DNA of 59,542 nucleotides from Candidatus Methanoperedens sp. (GTDB lineage: Archaea; Halobacteriota; Methanosarcinia; Methanosarcinales; Methanoperedenaceae). The notes below the pieces were generated by a model, which was not told the DNA's origin, did no database searches, and saw only the letters and a program-made list of their open reading frames with translations. Each line of letters opens with the position of its first letter. Position 1 is the first letter of the stretch. Below are positions 1 to 8,573 of the stretch, in pieces. The stretch is from contig JAHFDG010000020.1 of the NCBI GenBank assembly GCA_023249105.1, positions 1 to 59,542 on the forward strand, in the 5' to 3' direction. Position numbers and translations under genes: made by a program.

Positions 1-269
1 CAGGTTTATCGGCGAAAGCCTTCGATTTCAGCGGGAAAGAACTGCCTGAGATGTGGAAGGAGATACTGAAATACGAGATACTCATGAAAGGGCAGTACGA
101 AAACCTTCTGGGCGCGGAGTGCGAACAGGGCATTAAGTTGTTAATACCAGATGAGAAGGAGCGGGAAGAATTTGTATCGCATATTAAAGAGCTGATAAAC
201 GCTGAAAGTACGCACATGGAGATATGCAGGCAGAGCATGGGAGCGTTCAGGCGGATAATTGGGAAATAA
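1..269 (+). CDS. C-terminal part of an unidentified helical protein (cut by window edge)
   Basis: The frame is open from the window edge (first full codon at 3) to a TAA stop at 267-269, so only the last 88 residues are visible. The ATG at 51 is probably internal because the frame continues upstream of it. The segment is strongly helical and charged. It contains an E-S-T-H (ExxH) motif near the end and a Tyr/Glu-rich helix before it, which faintly recalls the second half of a ferritin-like or rubrerythrin-like four-helix bundle. That link is weak and I do not assign a function. It runs convergently towards the thiolation gene, with 24 nt between the two stops. Confidence 0.5.
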   Translation, partial: GLSAKAFDFSGKELPEMWKEILKYEILMKGQYENLLGAECEQGIKLLIPDEKEREEFVSHIKELINAESTHMEICRQSMGAFRRIIGK

Positions 270-293
270 GGATGCCAAATGTCGTATTCAATT

Positions 294-1184
294 CTACCGC
301 CCAAGCAGCCTGCACGTCTTGCACAATTTTTCGCTGCTGGGCTCACCGCATTTTTCGCACTGCAAAACCTGTGTGGCTGGAGGATTCAATACCTTCGAGA
401 TTGCTTCAAACCCGCGAAGTAAGGAATATTTTGTACCGGGATGTTTAACCTCATAATTGTTAATCATCTCACGTATCTCATTCCGGAGCGCTTCGCCTGA
501 ATATGGGCACTCATCCGTGCTCACAGGGAGGTCATTAAGGAATCCGTAAAGCGCAACTTCTTTTTCAGGAATGCTTCGAAGTGGCTTTATCCGGAGAACC
601 ATGCCGGGCTGGATTGCATCAGGAAGCATTCTTTTAATCCGGTCCACATCCCCCCGAAGGTAATTCATCAATATGGTCTGGGCTTCATCATCAAGATTGT
701 GACCTATAGCGAGCTTGGTAGCGCCGAGTTCTCTCGCCATCTTATTCAAAATGTTTTTTCGAAGCACCCCGCACAATGTGCAAGCTGCATGTTCTTTTTT
801 CCCTGCAAGTTCATCAAGCGTGATACCAAACCCATTGCCAAACGAACAGATATTAAGGGGAATTCCCAGTACCTCCGTAAGCTTTTCAGCATGTTTTATC
901 GTGTGCTCCCTGTATCCTTTGATACCCTCATCGATTGTGATGGCTAAAAGTTCAATATCGGGTCGATTCCGGAAAATCTTATGCAATATAAAGAGCAGGG
1001 CGATGCTATCCTTTCCACCGCTCAGCGCCACTGCTATCCTGTCATCCCGCTCGACCATTTTGAATTTTCGGATGTCGCGTTTTATTTTCCTTTCCACATC
1101 CTCGATAAAATGAACTTTACACAGGTGGGCATTTGAGTATTTCTGGTAAACGACAGCGCTTTTGCTGCATCTCTGGCATTTCAT
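294..1184 (-). CDS. ncsA: tRNA 2-thiolation ATP pyrophosphatase (NcsA/TtuA, CTU1-like)
   Basis: This is a 296-residue cytoplasmic PP-loop ATPase of the TtuA/NcsA/Ctu1 family. It activates tRNA uridine with ATP and installs sulfur to make 2-thiouridine. The PP-loop SGGKDS lies at residues 55-60. An N-terminal zinc-binding motif is made by C3, C6, C22 and H25. A CTLCG motif in the middle matches the catalytic cysteines that hold an Fe-S cluster in the family, and a C-terminal CxxC pair (CEKCGEP and CKTC) forms the second zinc knuckle. Length and domain order are normal for the family. It is monocistronic here, with about 180 nt to the divergent cytochrome gene. The exact uridine position modified (34 or 54) cannot be told from sequence alone. 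Confidence 0.88.
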   Translation of the reverse strand: MKCQRCSKSAVVYQKYSNAHLCKVHFIEDVERKIKRDIRKFKMVERDDRIAVALSGGKDSIALLFILHKIFRNRPDIELLAITIDEGIKGYREHTIKHAEKLTEVLGIPLNICSFGNGFGITLDELAGKKEHAACTLCGVLRKNILNKMARELGATKLAIGHNLDDEAQTILMNYLRGDVDRIKRMLPDAIQPGMVLRIKPLRSIPEKEVALYGFLNDLPVSTDECPYSGEALRNEIREMINNYEVKHPGTKYSLLRGFEAISKVLNPPATQVLQCEKCGEPSSEKLCKTCRLLGR

Positions 1185-1364
1185 GTATCCTGTTTAAACG
1201 CTAAACTTTTATTAATAATCTGTTAATTGCATTACGGCAACTAAATCGTAAGCTATTTATTGTATCAAATCATCACAATATTCCAAGAAGGCCAGAATAA
1301 AAAACGGGTACTCAGTTCTGTCTTTGAAGGTAATGCGAATCAAAACTAAGGCGGAAAACGAAAA

Positions 1365-2342
1365 ATGTTTTCAAAAAATGAAAAATTACAACCCTGCTGG
1401 CATAGATTTATAGGTATCTTTCTATTTTTTATGTATTTCATAATATTGATTGCTCCAACCGGGGCGGTCGGCTTAGATGCTCTTAATAATTCTTGCATCG
1501 ACTGCCATAAAAAACTCTCTCCATTTACGGATGAGCAGAATCGTTTTACTGAAATAAGACTTAACCACACCGAAAGAAACGTCTCCTGCTCTCTTGAATG
1601 CCACGAGGACGTTATCAGGAAAAGGGCTTCTGACAATTTCCAGCAGTGGTCTGATTCTGACCATTCAAAATATTACGTGACATGCGATGCCTGCCATGGC
1701 GGGGACCCGGCCGCAAAAACCGAAGCTGGTGCTCATGCCTCAATGAAAGACGCAAAAGATCCAAACAGTTCCATTTATTTTAAAAATATTCCTGATACGT
1801 GTGGAAAATGCCATGCAGAAGAGCTTGACCATTTCAAAAACACCATGCATTACCAGAGGCTGAGGTCAGAATCCCTTGCTCCTTCCTGCAAAACATGCCA
1901 CAAACCCCACACATTTAAGGTACTTAAAGCATCTGAACTGATTCCACTATGCAGTGTTTGCCATAACCAGAAAGACAATATAGCGACGGCGAGTGTCCCG
2001 CAGGATGCAAAACTTGCCCTTGAAAAAGCCAATGAATTCCAGGATGAAGTAATTAAAGCAAGAAAAGCTGTCACTGAAGCAAAGGCAAGCGGGAAAGATG
2101 TAACATCTGCTCAGCTTGACCTTGATAAAGCAAATGCAGTCATGAAAGATATTCCATATTTATGGCATGCGTTTAATCTTAAGGATTTTGACAGGCAAAT
2201 ACAGGGTGGTATTGATTCTGCTAAAAAAGCTGAATATAAAACATCTGGCGTTGAACCCACCGTACCGCGGCGCACACCAGGGTTTGGGATTATCATGGCA
2301 CTGGGAATCTTTGCTGTGTTATACTTATTCAGAAAATGGTGA
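1365..2342 (+). CDS. Six-haem membrane-anchored c-type cytochrome
   Basis: This 325-residue exported cytochrome c starts with a signal or membrane helix at about residues 16-36. Five CX2CH haem sites lie at 44-48, 107-111, 146-150, 175-179 and 196-200, and one CX3CH site at 75-80. A helical, haem-free segment follows (about 205-280), as in pentahaem nitrite-reductase-like and octahaem cytochromes. A C-terminal membrane helix ends in RKW, so the haem part faces outside. Its stop is followed at once by the GTG of the next cytochrome gene, so the two are cotranscribed and probably form one complex. The likely role is electron transfer between the quinone pool and extracellular or periplasmic carriers. 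The catalytic function, if any, is not known. Confidence 0.85.
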   Translation: MFSKNEKLQPCWHRFIGIFLFFMYFIILIAPTGAVGLDALNNSCIDCHKKLSPFTDEQNRFTEIRLNHTERNVSCSLECHEDVIRKRASDNFQQWSDSDHSKYYVTCDACHGGDPAAKTEAGAHASMKDAKDPNSSIYFKNIPDTCGKCHAEELDHFKNTMHYQRLRSESLAPSCKTCHKPHTFKVLKASELIPLCSVCHNQKDNIATASVPQDAKLALEKANEFQDEVIKARKAVTEAKASGKDVTSAQLDLDKANAVMKDIPYLWHAFNLKDFDRQIQGGIDSAKKAEYKTSGVEPTVPRRTPGFGIIMALGIFAVLYLFRKW

Positions 2343-3449
2343 GTGACGCTGATGGATAAGATATCACTTTCTGCAGCAGTTAAGAACTGGATTTCAAGAA
2401 ATAAGCTGCCAATCGTAATTGTTCTGGTTGTCCTTGTTTCCGTAATGTTTGTTGTCACGGAAAAGATGCTGGAAATCTCAGAAAATCCTGCATTTTGCGG
2501 AAAGAATTGCCATATAATGAGACCGTATTACGACTCATGGCGGACTTCTTCCCATAGCGATGTTCGATGTGTTGAATGCCATTATGAACCGGGGTTGATC
2601 GGACATGTAAAAGGTAAAGTCAACGGGCTTATGCAATTTTACAGTTATGAAACCACTGTTGAAGAATATTCAGGGAAATTGTATGCAAAGGTCATGGATA
2701 AAAATTGCCTTATATGTCATGAGAAACGCATATTCTCATCAGATATACTGTACACAGGCGTCAATTTCAGTCACAAGAACCATCTGCTTCAATCCAAGAG
2801 AGAAATCGGTCTGACATGCACAAGCTGTCATTCCATGCTTGTCATCGGTATGAAAGAGCACCAGGCCGTTTCCGATCCATCGTGCAACCAATGCCATCCC
2901 GGCATTGTAAGGACGGATCTTGGACATATTGTTGTGACCACTTCAACCTGTTTTACCTGTCATTTCAGGGACGTGCCCGGCAATACCTCAATATCGGGGT
3001 GCCCTTCCTGCCATGGACCCCCAAAAGAAATGCACCGCAATTATACTAACTTTAATCATACGAGCCACCTTGACCGCGGATACAATTGCCTGACATGCCA
3101 TACAAACGTTTCAACAGGCGCTAATGACATTGTTCCGAAGGATAAATGCTATTCCTGCCATAATATCAAGGAAAGGGTAGACAAATACGATGATTTCGAG
3201 TTCGTGCATAAGAATCATGTAACGAATAACAAGATCGCCTGCTATAACTGTCATTCAGATGTCAAGCATACTCCCAAGATAAAGGAAAATCTATGCGCTA
3301 CATGCCATAGCAATGAGCATCCTGCGGACTGGTTAAAAACACATAAGACGCAGGTTCTGATAGGTAAGGTATGCAGTGATTGCCACCAGCCAAAGTTCTG
3401 CTCGGACTGCCATGCCACAGGAATTGCAAGCGGTAAAAAAGGAAAGTAA
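2343..3449 (+). CDS. NapC/NirT-like N-terminus with multihaem c-type domain (13 haem motifs)
   Basis: This 368-residue protein has a single membrane helix at about 21-40 followed by a NapC/NirT/NrfH-like start. Its first haem motif is unusual (CX3CH at residues 52-57), followed by IM as in NrfH-type quinol oxidases. Twelve regular CX2CH motifs follow to the end, giving 13 predicted haems. The family takes electrons from menaquinol and passes them along a haem wire. The first possible start is GTG 2343, directly after the previous stop; ATG 2352 is the alternative and leaves all domains intact. It pairs with the upstream six-haem protein. A strong hairpin terminator follows at 3461. Confidence 0.85.
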   Translation: MTLMDKISLSAAVKNWISRNKLPIVIVLVVLVSVMFVVTEKMLEISENPAFCGKNCHIMRPYYDSWRTSSHSDVRCVECHYEPGLIGHVKGKVNGLMQFYSYETTVEEYSGKLYAKVMDKNCLICHEKRIFSSDILYTGVNFSHKNHLLQSKREIGLTCTSCHSMLVIGMKEHQAVSDPSCNQCHPGIVRTDLGHIVVTTSTCFTCHFRDVPGNTSISGCPSCHGPPKEMHRNYTNFNHTSHLDRGYNCLTCHTNVSTGANDIVPKDKCYSCHNIKERVDKYDDFEFVHKNHVTNNKIACYNCHSDVKHTPKIKENLCATCHSNEHPADWLKTHKTQVLIGKVCSDCHQPKFCSDCHATGIASGKKGK

Positions 3450-3460
3450 TTGATAAAACA

Positions 3461-3493
3461 GTACCCCTTCTTGTGGGTACATTTTTCTTTTTT
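3461..3493 (+). terminator. Hairpin terminator after the cytochrome pair
   Basis: The arms GTACCC (3461-3466) and GGGTAC (3475-3480) form a stem and are followed by a T-rich tract at 3481-3493. It sits 12 nt after the stop of the 13-haem cytochrome, so it most likely ends that transcript. Confidence 0.7.
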
Positions 3494-3558
3494 ATAGTTA
3501 AGAGCCTATTTTGTAAACATATAATATGAAAAATTTGCATCCTAGCGCTTTTACGGTG

Positions 3559-3606
3559 CGTGATTTTATTCACCGCCAAGACGCAAAGGTCGCAAAGATA
3601 GTTTAA
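3559..3606. repeat. Intergenic CGCAAAG-type repeat, copy 1
   Basis: The stretch contains a TTTTATTCACC segment followed by spaced CGCAAAG units (ACGCAAAGG, TCGCAAAG). The same order of units occurs, on the opposite strand, at 18409-18500 and 53799-53862. It lies in the 268-nt convergent gap between the two cytochrome pairs. The rest of that gap holds the terminator at 3461 and otherwise nothing I recognise. Confidence 0.6.
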
Positions 3607-3717
3607 ATCAGCCATGGAAAGCGCAGATGAAGCGTATTTGAAAGATTTGCACTTATTTTAATTCGCTATCTACGCATTTCCTCAACCTTACTATCTACAC
3701 GAAACTTGGAAAAAAAA

Positions 3718-4488
3718 TTATCTGTTAAATGTAATTTTCTCGCTTTTTTCATCCATCTGTCTCATTATCTCTTCATACTCAAGCGGATGTTCATGTTTCA
3801 TCTGTTCCTCTGAGAGGTTGCCCGTAATCCATGCTTTTGACATGGGGAAAACCTCAGGGCTGTAATGAACATTCCACCAGTGGACTATGAAAATAAACAG
3901 GGTTGCCAGTAATGCCTCGTCTGTATGAATAATGGTTGACAGGTGCACATATGCATATGGAATATATTCCATGGCAACAAAAGGAAACATCATTACAAGT
4001 CCCGTAACACAGAGCATCACCATTCCCCAGAAGGCGCCCCAGTAATCGAATTTCTCCTTCCAGCTATATCTTCCGAATTTTGGATGCTCTGCCTTTCCAA
4101 CGTAAAATTGGATTGTCTGCCAGAAATCCTTCACATCTTTTAAAGTGGGCCAGACATTACGCTCAAGCAACGATTCTTTATCAATAAATACATGGTACAC
4201 GACATGATATACACCGAGAAAAACCATTCCAATGCCGGCAGTATGGTGTATCAGCGTCCTCATTTCAAATCCGCCAAGTAAATTTACAATTACCGGAGAC
4301 CACCATGCGTCAGGGAATTTAAGAGGCATTCCGCTGATTACAAGGAGCATAAAAGTCCCTATCATTGCCCAGTGCTCCACAAGTTGATTGAAAGTGAACC
4401 TTTTGAAAAAAACTTCTCCCATAGTATTATCTCCTGTCAATTCCGAATCAGAAACCTCTAATAATTTTTGTCCGGGCATTTTTACCAT
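3718..4488 (-). CDS. Membrane cytochrome b subunit (formate dehydrogenase gamma / cytochrome b561-like)
   Basis: This 256-residue integral membrane protein has four predicted transmembrane helices. Helix histidines that can bind haem b appear in the HWAMIG, HHTAGIGMVFLGVYH and HLSTIIH...HWWNVHY segments. This pattern fits the FdnI/thiosulfate-reductase type of cytochrome b that links a quinone pool to a partner on the outer face. The first ATG overlaps the upstream multihaem cytochrome by 7 nt, so the two genes are translationally coupled. Met23 is an alternative start that would still leave all four helices. The cytochrome b most likely receives or delivers electrons for its seven-haem partner. 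The direction and the final donor are unknown. Confidence 0.8.
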   Translation of the reverse strand: MVKMPGQKLLEVSDSELTGDNTMGEVFFKRFTFNQLVEHWAMIGTFMLLVISGMPLKFPDAWWSPVIVNLLGGFEMRTLIHHTAGIGMVFLGVYHVVYHVFIDKESLLERNVWPTLKDVKDFWQTIQFYVGKAEHPKFGRYSWKEKFDYWGAFWGMVMLCVTGLVMMFPFVAMEYIPYAYVHLSTIIHTDEALLATLFIFIVHWWNVHYSPEVFPMSKAWITGNLSEEQMKHEHPLEYEEIMRQMDEKSEKITFNR

Positions 4489-5438
4489 CTCTTGTGGATT
4501 TTAATTCGTGAGAAAAAATCCAGAATAACCATCCCGGCAAATATGCCGATGACTCCAGTTGTTAATATCTTGAAAAATATTGCTATCCAGTAAGCAAGGT
4601 CGAATGGGCCGAGGTAATAATCTTTCATCTGCGGTTCCAGGTTTGATTTGTTAAAAACGAGTTCCCCTGTATGGAGTGACTCCTTGTCGTGTACCAGCCC
4701 GGAGGCTATCTTAGCGTCAAAATTGACTCCTGGATGACACTTCTCCTTGCCGCATGTCTTGGGAAGGTTATCGAGGTATGTGGTGGAAGCAGGGTCTGTA
4801 TGTGATTTTGTATTGTGGTTCCCATGGCAGTCAGAGCATGTGGCAACAAGGGTATAGCCTTTATCAAGCGCTCTCCAGTGGAACGATTCCTTATAAGTAT
4901 CAAACCGGTCTGTTTTGATACCATAATACCAAGCGCTCATCATTTCCTTGTTCGAGTGGCATTTTGCGCATGTTGCAGGGCTGTTCGCGTGGTTCGAGGA
5001 TGAATTCGGGTCGGAGATTGCCCTAATTTCATGTATCCCGTGACAATCCGTACATGTTGCCGCTTCCGGGTGACCTTTCTTAATCTGTTCCCAGTGGATG
5101 CTCATCTTGTAATCATTTGTTTCCACAGGATGGCATTTAGAACAGACGTTTGTTATATTGTTCCTGTTGGGCCTTCCGATAAAGTTTCCTGACATCACGT
5201 TATAGGATATCACAGAAGCGTTTGACTGGTCATTCCCGCCATGACAATCGGCGCATGTGAAACCCTTTTGATAATGGACATTATTCCTGAATTCAGATAC
5301 TACCTTGGTATGGCAATGATAGCATGAAACATCTTCCTGTGCATAACCAATCGAAGTGAAAACTGAGATTAAAAGTACTAAAATCAATACATATTTATTT
5401 TTCAATAATAAATACAGGTTTTTTGCCGGGGACAACAT
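4482..5438 (-). CDS. Seven-haem c-type cytochrome with C-terminal membrane anchor
   Basis: This 318-residue exported protein has a signal helix at about 15-33 ending in a GYAQ-like cleavage region. Six CX2CH haem motifs follow (the first at 39-43), plus one CX4CH motif at 229-235. The membrane helix near 285-308 ends with a basic tail. It resembles the multihaem partner of membrane cytochrome b complexes that oxidise or reduce quinone outside the cell. Its stop overlaps the start of the cytochrome b gene, which supports one complex. It is transcribed convergently to the cytochrome pair at 1365-3449. No binding motif for a terminal substrate is visible. Confidence 0.83.
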   Translation of the reverse strand: MLSPAKNLYLLLKNKYVLILVLLISVFTSIGYAQEDVSCYHCHTKVVSEFRNNVHYQKGFTCADCHGGNDQSNASVISYNVMSGNFIGRPNRNNITNVCSKCHPVETNDYKMSIHWEQIKKGHPEAATCTDCHGIHEIRAISDPNSSSNHANSPATCAKCHSNKEMMSAWYYGIKTDRFDTYKESFHWRALDKGYTLVATCSDCHGNHNTKSHTDPASTTYLDNLPKTCGKEKCHPGVNFDAKIASGLVHDKESLHTGELVFNKSNLEPQMKDYYLGPFDLAYWIAIFFKILTTGVIGIFAGMVILDFFSRIKIHKRW

Positions 5439-5523
5439 TTGAGATACCTTGCCTGAAATATTTTATTTCCTATCCTTAATTAACCCGTTTTTGTCCAGTT
5501 TTTGATTGTATTACTCTTTTACC

Positions 5524-5540
5524 TGATACTTTATATAATT
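5524..5540. promoter_or_regulatory. Possible TATA box in the divergent gap between cytochrome and YkgJ-type gene
   Basis: The TTTATATAAT core at about 5529-5538 reads as an archaeal TATA box in either direction. The 209-nt gap 5439-5647 is otherwise AT-rich and lacks a gene. The distance suits a transcript for the minus-strand cytochrome with a leader of about 60 nt. Assignment to one strand is not certain. Confidence 0.35.
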
Positions 5541-5647
5541 TATCGTTATTTTTTATCATTATTTTATGTGTTCATTAGGCGATTTCCGAAAGTTGAATAT
5601 CCATAAATTAGATAAATGATGAAACTATCCTGAATCTATTACATTAT

Positions 5648-6343
5648 ATGATTAAAACCGATGAAATTGAAAATGAGATACAATCCATAGAATCCTTCCC
5701 TGATGAGAAATTCATAGAGATAATCCGTGAAGTTGGATTCGAATGCGATTTATGCGGTAAGTGCTGTACCAGCGAGTTCAACGACCATGTATTTCTTCTG
5801 GATGGGGATGCCGAAAGATTAATAAAAAATTGCGGCAACGGCTTTCTTCGCCCTGCGCCTTATTTTGATATTTGTGATAATATGGGTCGATTCTATGTAA
5901 TGGGTTACGCCCTCAAAAACAAACGGGGGGGTGAATGCATATTCTATACAGGGGGCAGATGCGAACATTACGCGATTCGTCCTGATATTTGCAGAATATT
6001 CCCTTACATGCTGCACAGGGAACCGGATGAAGATGGCAACATTGAGTTCAGGCAGATAGGCGGTTTAAACAGGCATGGACTATACCATAATGATATAAGC
6101 GACGAAACGTGCAAAGAAATATTGAAAGCCGTAAAAAAATATGAATCGGATTTCATGAGGCAAAAACTGGGGTTCATACGCGAGATAGAAAAACACTTTA
6201 AAAAGAATAATCTTAGACAGAACCGGCAGATGTATGACAGGATGATGAGGGAGTACGAGAAAGGCAAAGACATTGAGGTTTATGTATTTTTCAGGGGAAC
6301 TTTTATAAAAGAAACCATTTCCAAACACATTATTAACCCGTAA
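5648..6343 (+). CDS. YkgJ-family cysteine cluster protein
   Basis: This 231-residue cytoplasmic protein has the CxxCxxCC signature of the YkgJ family (CDLCGKCC near residues 36-43). A GGECIFYTGGRCEHYAIRPDICRIFP block follows in which the spaced cysteines continue the cluster. Family members are thought to bind a zinc ion or an Fe-S cluster; the reaction is unknown. Residues after about 150 are helical and basic. It has no close ribosome binding site and may be leaderless. It is followed after 36 nt by the rhomboid gene in the same direction, so the two may share a transcript, but nothing ties their functions together. Confidence 0.75.
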   Translation: MIKTDEIENEIQSIESFPDEKFIEIIREVGFECDLCGKCCTSEFNDHVFLLDGDAERLIKNCGNGFLRPAPYFDICDNMGRFYVMGYALKNKRGGECIFYTGGRCEHYAIRPDICRIFPYMLHREPDEDGNIEFRQIGGLNRHGLYHNDISDETCKEILKAVKKYESDFMRQKLGFIREIEKHFKKNNLRQNRQMYDRMMREYEKGKDIEVYVFFRGTFIKETISKHIINP

Positions 6344-6379
6344 AACAAAAGAACATCAATTATTACAGGTGGAAACACA

Positions 6380-7198
6380 ATGCCAAAAGAATGCGATTAT
6401 TGCGGTTTCAGGGACCCGCTGCCGTTTACATGCAAGTTTTGCGGCAGGACATATTGTTATAACCACCGGCTGCCCGAATCACATGATTGTGCCGGGCTTG
6501 CTTCTTACAAAGAGCGCGTCCGTGAGAGTAGTAAATTGTATCAATATGAACCTGAATTAATTGCGAAGAAACAGCATGGGCATCGTATTAATACATTATC
6601 CAGGGCGGTTTCGATAATAAAAAGCAACTATTCGCTGACAATTTTAACAATAGCTATCATATCTTTCTTTTTACAGTACATTATCCCTGAATATACCTCC
6701 TACCTGGCTCTTTACCCTGCAGACATACTCAAACTCAAACATCCGTGGACTCTTGTTACACATATGTTCCTTCATTCCGGTCCGATACACCTTCTGTTTA
6801 ACATGATGTTCTTATTCTTTTTCGGACCTGAGCTTGAACGAAGGATTGGAGGGAAAAGGTTCCTTGCTGTATTTTTTGCTTCAGGAATAGTCGCTGCGAT
6901 AGGCTATTCACTATGGACTCTCTTTGTCCTGAATGACCCTTTTGCCTCCGCTGTCGGAGCAAGCGGCGCATTGTTCGGGATATTTGCCTGCCTTGCAGTT
7001 CTCGCTCCGCATATACAGATTTATGTTTATTTTATCCCGATGAAAATAACACACGCGTTGATATTTTTTGCCCTGTTTGACCTCCTGTTCATAGGCTCAG
7101 GGGATGCGATAGCACGCAGCGCCCATTTAAGCGGGGTAATCGCAGGACTGGTCATTGGCGACCATATCAAAAAGACCGGAAATTATATAGGCTATTGA
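6380..7198 (+). CDS. Rhomboid intramembrane serine protease with N-terminal AN1-type zinc finger
   Basis: The 272-residue protein starts with an AN1-like zinc finger (C5, C8, C18, C21, C26, H29, H35, C37). A linker of about 45 residues and a six-helix rhomboid core follow. The catalytic dyad is visible: Ser195 in GASGALFG and His249 in AHLSG. The HxxxN-type motif in the second helix (HLLFN, about 137-141) is also present. Rhomboids cut membrane helices within the bilayer. The cytosolic zinc finger could recruit a soluble partner or substrate, by analogy with eukaryotic AN1 domains that bind ubiquitin-pathway proteins; that part is inference. The 3' end overlaps the convergent lipoprotein gene by 7 nt. 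Confidence 0.85.
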   Translation: MPKECDYCGFRDPLPFTCKFCGRTYCYNHRLPESHDCAGLASYKERVRESSKLYQYEPELIAKKQHGHRINTLSRAVSIIKSNYSLTILTIAIISFFLQYIIPEYTSYLALYPADILKLKHPWTLVTHMFLHSGPIHLLFNMMFLFFFGPELERRIGGKRFLAVFFASGIVAAIGYSLWTLFVLNDPFASAVGASGALFGIFACLAVLAPHIQIYVYFIPMKITHALIFFALFDLLFIGSGDAIARSAHLSGVIAGLVIGDHIKKTGNYIGY

Positions 7199-7542
7199 AT
7201 ATCCTTTCCTTCTTTCGGCCCGACTACCCGCTTATAGTCGCTGTGGTATTCGTAGGTTTTGTTCCGCGCCTCAAGTATTATGCGAAATCCGGGCGTTATT
7301 TGCTGGGTATACATCATTCCTTTCTCCGGATAACCAAGACTTGTATCGCGCCAGTTCACAAGTTCCTGTTTGATCAATTTTATTTCTCTGGCAGTGATAT
7401 TCAATCGCTGCGCAAGGTCTTTTTTTGCAATATCTACAACAGGTGATTCAGGAAAGATGGAATTGTTAGAAACCGGTTCATGTTTTACATTTATACAGCC
7501 TGAAACAAGAAGCACCATTAACAGGAGGGCGGGGATTTTCAT
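7192..7542 (-). CDS. Small putative lipoprotein of unknown function
   Basis: This 116-residue protein has a signal peptide ending in LVSGC, a lipobox with Cys16 as the probable lipidation site. A mature domain of about 95 residues follows, carrying a SLGYPEKGMMYTQ...TPGFRIILE block. That block recalls a family of small exported proteins in Methanosarcinales and cyanobacteria with no known activity. It is monocistronic and converges on the rhomboid gene. Upstream there is a 345-nt gap (7543-7887) with no gene: it holds short CTCTGCGACTCTGCG-like repeats near 7705 and the secE promoter. Confidence 0.6.
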   Translation of the reverse strand: MKIPALLLMVLLVSGCINVKHEPVSNNSIFPESPVVDIAKKDLAQRLNITAREIKLIKQELVNWRDTSLGYPEKGMMYTQQITPGFRIILEARNKTYEYHSDYKRVVGPKEGKDIQ

Positions 7543-7843
7543 AAAGCCATATTATTGTCAGAGGATATTAAATAATATAGGGTAAAGGCAGTACGGAGAA
7601 ACTTGCGCCCGTCATTCGATGATACGCAAAGTGCAAAATAATGCCCAGGTATGAAAAACTTTTCATCGCCATCTATGAACCACAGTTCATAGCTAACTTT
7701 GCAACTCTGCGACTCTGCGTTGAGTATTACAAGCTCACACAACATACACTGGAAATTCAAGTTAAGTTAACAGCACCCGGCGTTTAATCGAAAACTATTT
7801 TTATGTTGAGCCTAATTATAGACTGCTATTATTTTGGGATAGC

Positions 7844-7856
7844 TTTTATATAAATC
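7844..7856 (+). promoter_or_regulatory. Archaeal promoter of secE-spt5-rpl11
   Basis: A TTTTATATAAATC box, preceded by a purine-containing BRE-like stretch, lies 32-44 nt before the secE start codon. With the usual 22-27 nt spacing, transcription would start close to 7880 and give a nearly leaderless secE mRNA. This fits the lack of a Shine-Dalgarno sequence. Confidence 0.6.
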
Positions 7857-7887
7857 ATTACAATAATTAAATCGGATGTGAAATATA

Positions 7888-8085
7888 TTGGAAGATAAAG
7901 AATTACCAGGTAACATTCCCTTAAGATTGGGCGAATATGTCCGGGTGCTGAAGCTGACAAGGAAACCAACCAGAGAGGAGTTTACCGTAATTGCAAAAGT
8001 AGCCGGAGCAGGCATATTATTGGTCGGATTTATAGGGTTTATCATATATTTAATAATAACAGTAATGCCGGGCTGGTTTAAATGA
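7888..8085 (+). CDS. secE: Protein translocase SecE/Sec61-gamma subunit
   Basis: This 65-residue protein has an amphipathic N-terminal half with the LKLTRKPTREEF signature of Sec61-gamma and one membrane helix at about 38-60. It clamps the SecY channel in the cytoplasmic membrane. The start is a TTG at 7888: an in-frame ATG at 7876 is followed at once by a TGA stop, so no ATG is possible. The stop codon overlaps the spt5 ATG, giving the secE-spt5-rpl11 order common to archaea. Confidence 0.9.
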   Translation: MEDKELPGNIPLRLGEYVRVLKLTRKPTREEFTVIAKVAGAGILLVGFIGFIIYLIITVMPGWFK

Positions 8086-8552
8086 ATGAAGAGGTTTCAA
8101 CAGCCATATATGTTGTAAAGACAACAGCAAACCAGGAAAGAACTGTTGCCAACCTTATGGAGAAAGTGGCGAAAAAGGAACATCTTGGAATTCATGCTAT
8201 CCTTGCGCCGGACGAGTTAAAAGGATATGTGCTTGTCGAAGCAGCAGGCCCTGAAGTCGTTGACCAGGTCATCCAGAACGTGCCGCATGCAAGGACTCTG
8301 GTTAAAGGCCAGTCAAGTTTTACCGAAATCGCGCACTTTCTCGTGCCAAAACTTACCGTAACAGGTATAACCGAAGGAAGTATAGTAGAACTTATTTCCG
8401 GTCCATTTAAGGGAGAAAAGGCAAGAGTAAAAAGAATTGATGAAACTCATGAAGAGATTACCGTAGAACTGTTCGAGGCGATGGTTCCCATTCCGGTTAC
8501 AGTTCGCGGAGATAATGTTAGAATATTGAAACGTGAGGAAGCAGAGAAATAA
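8082..8552 (+). CDS. spt5: Transcription elongation factor Spt5 (NusG homologue)
   Basis: This 156-residue protein has an N-terminal NGN domain (about 8-90) and a C-terminal KOW domain (about 98-150, with GSIVELISGPFKGEKARVKR). Archaeal Spt5 binds the RNA polymerase clamp with Spt4, closes the DNA channel, and can contact the ribosome through KOW. Its start codon overlaps the secE stop (ATGA), which indicates coupled translation. Length is typical for the family. The rpl11 gene follows after 21 nt with a GGAG-type ribosome binding site. Confidence 0.93.
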   Translation: MNEEVSTAIYVVKTTANQERTVANLMEKVAKKEHLGIHAILAPDELKGYVLVEAAGPEVVDQVIQNVPHARTLVKGQSSFTEIAHFLVPKLTVTGITEGSIVELISGPFKGEKARVKRIDETHEEITVELFEAMVPIPVTVRGDNVRILKREEAEK

Positions 8553-8573
8553 TATAAATAGGAGAAATAAAAA

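Noticed and set aside
294-1113. Plus-strand frames opposite the thiolation gene
   Set aside because: They are shadows of a gene with complete motifs on the minus strand.
7539-7760. Minus-strand frame of 73 codons in the gap before secE
   Set aside because: No family likeness, composition of non-coding DNA, and it reads through short repeat units.
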